From Duganella sp. SG902 (GTDB lineage: Bacteria; Pseudomonadota; Gammaproteobacteria; Burkholderiales; Burkholderiaceae_D): a DNA stretch of 64,000 nucleotides. Below, one piece after another: positions 57,858 through 64,000 of the stretch; position 1 is the first letter of the stretch, and every line of letters begins with the position of its first letter. Position numbers and translations under genes: made by a program. Location: NCBI RefSeq assembly GCF_013376005.1, contig NZ_JABMJK010000005.1, positions 433,428-497,427 of the forward strand. Reading direction: 5' to 3'. Under the pieces are notes generated by a model. It was not told the DNA's origin. It was given only the letters and a program-made list of their open reading frames with translations, and searched no databases.

Positions 57858-57995
57858 ATGATGTCACGGTATGAAGTTGACTTGGTTGATATGGGGAATG
57901 GTGAACATATGCCATTGCTCATTGACTCTACAACGGGTGTCGGTCTGTATGAGCCTACAGCGTTCTCTGCGCTATCAAAGCGGAGAGCGGAAAGA
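57858..57995 (+). pseudogene. N-terminal remnant of a site-specific integrase
   Basis: About 45 residues, beginning MMSRYEVDLVDMGNGEHMPLL and continuing TGVGLYEPTAFSALSKRR, resemble the N-terminus of tyrosine integrases of betaproteobacterial islands (typically ..VDxGDGERxPLLVDxxTGxPLxxPTxF). The rest, including the core-binding and catalytic domains, is missing and the frame soon ends. It sits ~80 bp after the ssb terminator, exactly where GC drops, so it probably marks the integration side of the island. From 58000 to 58578 I see only AT-rich DNA with short unconvincing frames and no other gene. Confidence 0.5.
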
Positions 57996-58578
57996 TTGTG
58001 CGATTGCCGGATCAAAGCGGCGGGCTTATCTCAGAGACTATTGTTGCTGGCGTGATTGTTGGGGTACTAACTCTGATGAGTACCCTCTTAATCAGCCCTT
58101 TCGTGTTCGGGATCGAGAGATCAGCGGCTCTTAGGTGTGTTAAACATCAGGTTACACTTGCATCGCTGACGGTCCACATAGCTGCTTTGTGTGTGTACTC
58201 AAAGCGATGAGCGTGCTCGATCTTGCTTCAAATCGCGTGCTGTAGGTAGTGACATCTGATTAATAAACAACAAATATTAAGAATTTGTAAGAAAAATTTC
58301 CTCATGGTTACATTTGGTGACTATTTGCACAGAAAGTTTTGTTATGATTTTTTCAGACGTGATGACGATTAGCAACTTTTCGAGATCACTTACCGCTCCT
58401 CGGACATAGCAGACAGTTAATATATGCCGGATATGAATGGGAAAAGAAGTTTTTGAGCTGGTAATTGGACAGAGTGAAATAATAGTTGAAAATATAGCTT
58501 TTATTTTCTAGCTACCGTTTCATATGTTCGAGTCTTAGGTAGTCAAATCTAAACCAACTAAATATCTGAGGTTATTGA

Positions 58579-58815
58579 ATGCGTGAATTGAGTATTGTTG
58601 AAATTGCAGAAGTTTCCGGTGCTGGTGCTGCCGATGTGATCGTCGGTGCAGGTTTGTCCCGCGCTGCTTCGGGCGCAGGTGCTGCCATTGGCGCTGGGAT
58701 TGCTGAAGGTTTTGGTGCGGGCGCTTTTCTTGGCCCTCTGGGTGCGGTGATTGGGGCAATGGGTGGTGCCGCTTTGGCGTATTACGTGCTCGCCAAGCCA
58801 GTCAATGCTAAGTAA
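58579..58815 (+). CDS. Candidate class II bacteriocin/microcin precursor
   Basis: 78-aa peptide. Residues 1-16 (MRELSIVEIAEVSGAG) fit a double-glycine-type leader: Leu, Ile/Val at the hydrophobic positions, an acidic Glu and a Gly-Ala/Ala-Gly cleavage site. The rest is Gly/Ala-rich with repeated GxxxG spacing (GAGAAIGAGIAEGFGAGAFLGPLGAVIGAMGG as a pattern), ending in AYYVLAKPVNAK, typical of pore-forming two-peptide or glycine-zipper bacteriocins. A C39 peptidase ABC exporter and HlyD adaptor lie downstream. TGAGG precedes the ATG. The identification is from leader, composition and context, not from a database hit. Confidence 0.75.
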   Translation: MRELSIVEIAEVSGAGAADVIVGAGLSRAASGAGAAIGAGIAEGFGAGAFLGPLGAVIGAMGGAALAYYVLAKPVNAK

Positions 58816-58975
58816 GAAGTAGAAAGCACGAAATTAGCATTCAGCATCTAGGATTTTAACTATTTTAGAATCCAAGAGAACTTTCGAGAAAATCAAGAAT
58901 TGGCTCGTAGTAATATTTTAATTTGTAAAAAATTAGAATTGTTTCTTGGATTTAGTTGTTAATTTCTATTTGTGG

Positions 58976-59017
58976 GCGACGGCTTTCTCTAATTGTTAAA
59001 GCCGTCGCTATTTTTTT
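58976..59017 (+). terminator. Intrinsic terminator after the bacteriocin-like gene
   Basis: Perfect 11-bp stem GCGACGGCTTT / AAAGCCGTCGC (58976-58986, 58998-59008), 11-nt loop, then TATTTTTTT. The remaining 59018-59383 is AT-rich and shows no gene. Confidence 0.92.
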
Positions 59018-59383
59018 ATCCAAAGTAGTAAAATATGTCGTCCTAATTATTAATTTCTATAATTCACCTGGTCGTTTTCATTAAAAACCATATCTTCTTT
59101 CTGTGGCACCGTCAATTATTTGTGTACATATTAATACTGAGATGGAATGTTGCTAAACATGGAGCCACATCTAAGAAAATAAAAGATTGTTTGAGATTTC
59201 TCACTGCATAGCTCAGAGAACATGACCAGCTCTGATCTTCAATTTAAGAACACGCAGTTACACTCAATTGCTTTACCTCCCAAGCGGAATATCTAATTTG
59301 GATGTCTTCGAAATTTGTCTAAGTCCTCGCTAGCTGATCTCTCAAATCGCCAATTAATTTAGTTTAAAACTTATTAATACAAA

Positions 59384-59869
59384 ATGAAAATTTCTGAAAT
59401 TGAACTATTGGGATCATTCTTTTTGAAACTGTTTGCAATTCAATCTGTGAAACAGTTAGGATCGTATGTGGCTGCAACAGTAATAGGATTTTCTATTTTT
59501 CAGGTTATTTTAATTTATTTTGATCAACCTATTGCAGCACCAATAACTCTATTGGTTGCATTTGCAGGCTCGTCGGTTGTTCTGCGAATGATGCTTCCAG
59601 CAAGATTTAAAATTACTACGGATAATCCACAAGGATGCGCTGAAATGAAGAACTTCCTTGAGGAAAGTATAAAGAAGCAGGGCTACGGTATAAAATCGAG
59701 AGAGGAAGGAAGTACCATCTTTCAGTCAAGGTTGCCAGCACCACTTAAATGGAATGAGAATGAGATTCTGATGACAAAGTCGGGTTTTGATTTAATTTTA
59801 AAAGGACCAGTTTTTATGATTAAAATATTGCACAATGGATCATCAAAAAAAATTGTGATTGATTTTTGA
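59384..59869 (+). CDS. Small membrane protein of unknown function
   Basis: 161-aa, AT-rich gene. Residues ~27-65 form two membrane helices (YVAATVIGFSIFQVILIYF and IAAPITLLVAFAGSSVVL); the rest is a soluble domain of ~95 residues with a charged first half (MKNFLEESIKKQGYGIKSREEG) and beta-like strands. Family not recognised. Placed between a bacteriocin-like peptide gene and its putative exporter, it could be an immunity or accessory protein; that is only positional inference. No strong ribosome site is seen. The 14-bp sequence TTAGTTTAAAACTT precedes both this gene and the hlyD-like gene region. Confidence 0.65.
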   Translation: MKISEIELLGSFFLKLFAIQSVKQLGSYVAATVIGFSIFQVILIYFDQPIAAPITLLVAFAGSSVVLRMMLPARFKITTDNPQGCAEMKNFLEESIKKQGYGIKSREEGSTIFQSRLPAPLKWNENEILMTKSGFDLILKGPVFMIKILHNGSSKKIVIDF

Positions 59870-60106
59870 ATTAATATTTCATTATTTGCCCTGGAATAAT
59901 TTTATTGTTTTATGGGAGAATAATATATATTAGTTTAAAACTTGAAAATTTCAAGAGCCATTGCTGTGATTTTTGCTGGTCGGAAGTAAATCAGTTGTTG
60001 AAATAATGTAATTTCAAAGAAGAATTTGTAGAAGGATGGCTAGCTCGACGATACCTGAGAGATTTTTGAGACGAAATTTTACTATCGTAGGAAAAAGTAT
60101 TCTTTT

Positions 60107-61375
60107 ATGAATGACAGAAATTTGTATCGAACTGAAGCATTGAATGCACGTCCAATTAATTGGCTCGGCGATATCGTATTAATCCGTCCAGTTAGTTTTA
60201 CTTATCTTGTTTTTTTGACCTGCCTTTGCGCACTTATAGTGTTGCTATTCCTGTTTTTCGGCACCTACACCAAGCGCTCGACCGTGACAGGGCAACTTGT
60301 TCCTGATCTTGGATTGGTTAAAGTATATGTACCTCAGTTCGGCATTGTCGTGAAAAAGAATGTCGTTGAGGGGCAAATGATCAAACAAGGGGATGTGCTA
60401 TATGTGTTGTCGAGCGAGAGACGTAGCTATACCCAAGGCAGTGTGCAGGAGGCAATCAGCAGCCAAGTTAGTACACGGCGCGACTCGCTGAAAGACGCAC
60501 TTGAAAAAACGCGCAGGCTTAATGAAGATGAGCGCATTGCGGCGGTGAAACGCATTGATGGTTTAGAGGCTGAAATATCCAAAATCGGCAATCAGATTGA
60601 GGGCCAAGCTAGCCGCGTCAAGCTGGCTGAAGAAGCTGTTGTACGGACGCGAGACCTTGAGGCTCAGCGCTTCATTTCAAAAGAGCAATTGCAACAGCGG
60701 CAAGCGGACTTGCTTGATCAGCGTGCTCGTCTACAGGCGCTGGAGCGAGATCGGATCAGTGTGAGGCGGGACCTGGCGAGTCAGCGTAGCGACCTGGCGA
60801 GTATGCCATTGCGCCACCAGAATACATTGGCACAGATCGAACGGGATATTATTAGCCTAGGCCAGGAACTAACCGAGAGTGAAGCCAAGCGTAGACTCGG
60901 AATCACTGCTCCGGAGTCGGGCATCGCGACGGCAGTTATGGCCGAAGTTGGACAGACGGTCGACGGCGGGAAGCCGCTGGTAAGCATCGTTCCGGAAGGC
61001 GCTACGATGATGGCCTATTTGTACGCCCCCAGCCGTGCCATCGGATTTGTCCGTCCCGGCGACAAGGTATTGATGCGCTACCAAGCATATCCATACCAAA
61101 AATTCGGCCAAGCGCAAGGAACGGTCGTGCACACGGCCAAGGTTGCACTTTCAGGCAGCGACTTGCTAGCCATGAGTGGATCTTCGGCGCAGGCGAGTGG
61201 CAGTGAACCACTGTACCGTGTCACGGTTAATCTTTCTGAGCAAACGATTAAGGCATATGGCCGCCCCCAACCTCTACAAGCTGGTATGACGCTTGAGGCT
61301 GACATTTTGCAGGAAAAACGTCGCCTTTACGAATGGGTGCTCGAACCACTTTACAGCCTGAGCGGCAAACTCTAA
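60107..61375 (+). CDS. HlyD family membrane fusion protein (bacteriocin exporter adaptor)
   Basis: 422-aa periplasmic adaptor for type I-like export. One membrane helix (residues ~31-54: SFTYLVFLTCLCALIVLLFLFF), a lipoyl half (VPQFGIVVKKNVVEGQMIKQGDVLYVL), a long coiled coil (~110-260) and a second lipoyl half with the beta-barrel domain (ITAPESGIATAVMAEVGQTVDGGKPLVSIVPEG). It ends near the C39 exporter start, 13 bp away. It would join the inner-membrane ABC protein to an outer-membrane TolC-type channel, which is not in the window. Base composition is intermediate between the island and the chromosome. Confidence 0.92.
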   Translation: MNDRNLYRTEALNARPINWLGDIVLIRPVSFTYLVFLTCLCALIVLLFLFFGTYTKRSTVTGQLVPDLGLVKVYVPQFGIVVKKNVVEGQMIKQGDVLYVLSSERRSYTQGSVQEAISSQVSTRRDSLKDALEKTRRLNEDERIAAVKRIDGLEAEISKIGNQIEGQASRVKLAEEAVVRTRDLEAQRFISKEQLQQRQADLLDQRARLQALERDRISVRRDLASQRSDLASMPLRHQNTLAQIERDIISLGQELTESEAKRRLGITAPESGIATAVMAEVGQTVDGGKPLVSIVPEGATMMAYLYAPSRAIGFVRPGDKVLMRYQAYPYQKFGQAQGTVVHTAKVALSGSDLLAMSGSSAQASGSEPLYRVTVNLSEQTIKAYGRPQPLQAGMTLEADILQEKRRLYEWVLEPLYSLSGKL

Positions 61376-61388
61376 TTGAAATCCTGGT

Positions 61389-63548
61389 ATGCACCTACTT
61401 CGCGATATTCTTAGCAACATAAGATTTTGGTACGGCAGTCGGCTGCCCGTTATTTTACAAACTCAAGCCACGGAGTGTGGCCTAGCTTGCCTTGGCATGG
61501 TTGCGGGCTACCACGGCTTCCGGGCAGATTTGGCGACGCTCCGCCGACGATTTTCGATTTCGCTCAAGGGAGCCACGCTCGCGCATCTGATCAAGATGGC
61601 AAAACAGCTGAACCTGGAATCGCGTCCGCTGAGAGTAGACCTTGACGAGCTCGACAAGTTGAAGCTGCCGTGCATTCTTCACTGGAACTTCAACCATTTT
61701 GTAGTGCTGAACAAGGTGGGCACCAAAAGTGTCACGATCCATGATCCCGCCTCCGGCATGCGCGAGATCGCAAAGGTCGAGTTATCGGCAGCATTTACCG
61801 GGGTCGCGTTGGAGCTGTGGCCGAGCCAGAATTTTGAGCCGCAGGTGCAAGTGCAAACTATCCGACTGCGTTCTATGATGGGCCGCGTCTCGGGCCTTGC
61901 GCGTTCGTTCAGTCAGATCTTAATTCTGGCGGCGGCGCTTGAAGTGTTTGCATTGATCAGTCCCTTCTTCCTGCAATGGGTCATAGACAACGTTATCGTG
62001 TCAGGTGACCGTGACCTATTGACGACTCTAGCTCTCGGCTTCGGTCTGCTAATGCTCATGCAGCAAGCTGTAAGTGCAATTCGTTCTTGGGTGGTCATGT
62101 ATATGACAACCACTCTCAGCGTTCAGTGGCGTGCGAATGTTTTCACGCATCTTATTCGGCTACCCGTCGATTATTTTGAGAAGCGCAATCTGGGTGATAT
62201 TGCTTCTCGCTTTGGTACTGTCGACCAGATCCAGCACACACTCACGACGTCCTTCCTAGAGGCGATCCTTGATGGTTTCATGTCGCTGGTGACTCTAATT
62301 GTGATGTTCATATATAGCAGCACGCTTGGCTGGATTGCGGTAGGCACGATGACGCTTTATGGACTGTCACGCTGGGCTTGGTATCGGCCACTACGCAGCG
62401 CGACGGAGGAGCAGATCGTCCATGCAGCCAAGCAGCAGAGCCACTTCTTGGAGACGGTACGTGGTGTAAAGGCAATCAAGCTGTTTCAGCGTCATGATGA
62501 GCGCCGCGCTACTTGGCTAACGTTGTTGGTCGACCAAATCAATGCAGACATCCGCACTCAAAAGTTAATGTTGCTGTATCGGACTGTCAATGGCTTGCTG
62601 TTCGGCATAGAAAACATTCTGATCATCTGGCTGGGCGCTAAGATGGTTTTAGACGGTGATTTTAGCGTAGGTGTCCTGATGGCATTTAACGCCTATAAAG
62701 GGCAGTTCGATGGCCGTGTCAGTTCTCTTATAGATAAGCTCTTCGAAATTAAGATGCTTCGCTTGCAAGGTGAGCGCTTGGCTGACATCGTTCTCACAGT
62801 ACCCGAGTCTATGAATAGTTCGCATGTGACGGACACTACTGTCATTGATCCGGTCATCGAAGTGAGCAATCTGCGCTACCGTTATGCTGAACAAGAGTCA
62901 TGGGTCTTGGATGATGTAAGTTTTAAGATCACGTCTGGCGAATCGGTGGCGATCGTAGGGGCGTCCGGTTGCGGAAAGACCACCCTAATCAATGTGTTAC
63001 TTGGAATATTACCCGCGACCGATGGTAAGGTGACGGTGGGCGGTATCGAGGTCCAGCACTTTGGTGGCGAAATCTTACGCCAGTTAATCGGTGCAGTGCT
63101 TCAAGACGACGTACTATTCGCGGGATCGATTGCTGAGAACATCAGCTTCTTCGATCCGAGCGTCGATCAGGCTTGGGTCGAGGAATGTGCACGGCTTGCC
63201 GCGATCGCGGATGAAATAGCTGCGATGCCGATGGGTTACAACACCCTAGTCGGCGAAATGGGCACTGTTCTGTCCGGCGGACAAAAGCAACGGGTACTAC
63301 TGGCGCGTGCCCTGTACAAGCGCCCTAAAATCCTTCTACTTGACGAGGCTACTAGCCATCTGGATATTGCTAAGGAATACGCGGTCAATCTCGCAGTGAA
63401 GGGTCTGAATATAACCCGGATCATCATCGCACATCGTCCGGAGACGATTGCCTCAGCCGACCGTGTAATTGCTCTACAGGCAGGCAAAGTGGCCCACGAC
63501 TCGAATGTGGCAGACCTATATCACCAACTGGCCAAACAAGTGGCCTAG
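61389..63548 (+). CDS. Peptidase C39-containing ABC transporter (PCAT)
   Basis: 719-aa exporter that cuts double-glycine-type leaders and exports the mature peptide. The N-terminal C39 peptidase has Gln24 and Cys30 (QTQATECGLAC), His103 (NHFVVL) and Asp119 (HDPASG). The membrane domain (~160-450) is of the ABC type 1 exporter fold. The ATPase has Walker A GASGCGKTT, signature LSGGQKQR and Walker B ILLLDEATSHLD. All catalytic residues are intact. It forms an operon with the hlyD-like gene and is the natural processing enzyme for the peptide encoded at 58579. Confidence 0.95.
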   Translation: MHLLRDILSNIRFWYGSRLPVILQTQATECGLACLGMVAGYHGFRADLATLRRRFSISLKGATLAHLIKMAKQLNLESRPLRVDLDELDKLKLPCILHWNFNHFVVLNKVGTKSVTIHDPASGMREIAKVELSAAFTGVALELWPSQNFEPQVQVQTIRLRSMMGRVSGLARSFSQILILAAALEVFALISPFFLQWVIDNVIVSGDRDLLTTLALGFGLLMLMQQAVSAIRSWVVMYMTTTLSVQWRANVFTHLIRLPVDYFEKRNLGDIASRFGTVDQIQHTLTTSFLEAILDGFMSLVTLIVMFIYSSTLGWIAVGTMTLYGLSRWAWYRPLRSATEEQIVHAAKQQSHFLETVRGVKAIKLFQRHDERRATWLTLLVDQINADIRTQKLMLLYRTVNGLLFGIENILIIWLGAKMVLDGDFSVGVLMAFNAYKGQFDGRVSSLIDKLFEIKMLRLQGERLADIVLTVPESMNSSHVTDTTVIDPVIEVSNLRYRYAEQESWVLDDVSFKITSGESVAIVGASGCGKTTLINVLLGILPATDGKVTVGGIEVQHFGGEILRQLIGAVLQDDVLFAGSIAENISFFDPSVDQAWVEECARLAAIADEIAAMPMGYNTLVGEMGTVLSGGQKQRVLLARALYKRPKILLLDEATSHLDIAKEYAVNLAVKGLNITRIIIAHRPETIASADRVIALQAGKVAHDSNVADLYHQLAKQVA

Positions 63549-63591
63549 GCGATCAAATCCACTGTGCGCGTGTTTGCAACTCATATAGACG

Positions 63592-63945
63592 TTGCTTGAT
63601 TCGATATATCCACATCAAGGCGCACCGCTTGCGGAGGTCGTTAAACTATCTGCGGAAGACCGAGCTAGACAGGTCGCAGAAAGCAGCGATTTGTGCATTA
63701 TTGAAGGAAAGCGATTTTTCATCCGTGCGCTTCTCCCCTTGCTCGTCAAACCGCAAGAATATCCATACTATATTGGCCTATGGGTAGAAGTATCTCAGGC
63801 TAACTTTGAGCGCGTATATCAGCTATGGGATTCGGAAGATCAAATTTACGAGCCTCCATTTTCTGCGCAAATTGCAAACGAAATCCCTGGTATGGATGGA
63901 TCCCTTGTAATGACCCAGCGATTCCTGCTCAACTCAAGCCGCTAA
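63592..63945 (+). pseudogene. DUF2199 family protein, damaged at both ends
   Basis: The frame from 63592 (TTG start) shows the DUF2199 core: AEDRARQVAESSDLCIIEGKRFFIRALLPLLV, GLWVEVSQANFERVYQLWDSEDQIYEPPFSAQIANEIPG. Missing are the N-terminal Cys pair of a normal DUF2199 protein (~30 residues) and the C-terminal third, which is replaced by MTQRFLLNSSR where an insertion-sequence end begins. It has no ribosome site. Probably a fragment truncated by the IS and by an upstream join. Confidence 0.6.
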
Positions 63946-64000
63946 TGCAAATGCCTTAGCGGGTGTTTTCATGCCCAGCGCCTGATGCGGGCGCCGGTTG
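63934..64000 (-). mobile_element. 3' end of an IS transposase (IS3/IS481-type integrase core), cut by window end
   Basis: Minus-strand reading gives NRRPHQALGMKTPAKAFALA followed by a stop at 63934-63936, the hallmark C-terminus of DDE/integrase-core transposases of the IS3/IS481 group (NRRPHQALG.KTPAEAF). The left terminal repeat of the element should lie just beyond the stop, at about 63905-63930 (TGTAATGACCC at 63906 is a candidate), overlapping the 3' end of the DUF2199 frame. The rest of the element is outside the window. Confidence 0.8.

Noticed and set aside
57998..58210. Short frame with a hydrophobic segment (GVIVGVLTLMSTLLISPFVFG) after the integrase remnant
   Set aside because: GTG start without ribosome site in a degraded region; could be a relic but nothing supports expression.

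Overview
The window is high-GC DNA (except the last ~6 kb) that looks like a chromosome segment of a betaproteobacterium, most likely Oxalobacteraceae (Massilia/Duganella/Janthinobacterium group). This rests on the family mix (YgiQ-type radical SAM protein, GTP-dependent PEP carboxykinase, RdgC, a CbiMNQO plus cob cluster, RCC1 lipoprotein, large repeat/RTX-like proteins) and on general resemblance; no search was run.

Layout. 1-10.2 kb: the tail of one M3 peptidase and a complete tandem paralogue, two small conserved proteins, a radical SAM enzyme, an RCC1-propeller lipoprotein and a c-di-GMP sensor enzyme with a periplasmic NMT1-like domain. 10.2-12.7 kb: ahpC-ahpF peroxidase system followed by a MITE/REP-like element. 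12.7-17.4 kb (minus strand): a membrane protein, an AI-2E-type permease coupled to a cyclic-nucleotide-binding protein, an ABC pair and a tRNA-Val/tRNA-Asp operon. 17.4-22.2 kb: MFS transporter, SnoaL-like protein with an XRE/MmyB regulator, SOS-box dinB, rdgC. 22.3-31.7 kb: two adjacent genes for giant octapeptide-repeat proteins (2272 and 809 aa), separated by a perfect 40-bp inverted repeat; this is the most unusual part of the ordinary chromosome. 31.7-42.4 kb: metabolic and regulatory genes, including pckG, a TetR gene sharing a palindromic operator with a 37-residue membrane peptide gene, an aldehyde dehydrogenase and a DUF885 protein. 42.4-45.3 kb: uvrA behind a LexA box, tightly followed by an AraC regulator and a membrane-anchored protein. 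45.3-57.1 kb: cobA, and divergently a cobalamin-riboswitch-controlled operon of 14 tightly overlapping genes: the ECF cobalt importer cbiMNQO and corrin-ring enzymes (cobM, cbiX, cbiC, cbiD, cbiET, cobI, cbiG, cobE, cobJ) ending in a thioredoxin-like [2Fe-2S] ferredoxin. No cobK/cbiJ reductase gene is present.

57.2-64 kb: ssb, then an abrupt fall in GC. This stretch begins with an apparent integrase remnant and ends in an IS transposase, and carries a candidate bacteriocin precursor with a double-glycine-type leader, an unknown two-helix membrane protein, an HlyD-like adaptor and a C39-peptidase ABC exporter, then a damaged DUF2199 gene. It reads as a horizontally acquired bacteriocin production/export island inserted behind ssb.

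Regulation visible in the DNA: LexA boxes at dinB and uvrA, a cobalamin riboswitch with an evident Shine-Dalgarno-sequestering hairpin at cbiM, a twin TetR-type operator, a tRNA promoter and several intrinsic terminators.
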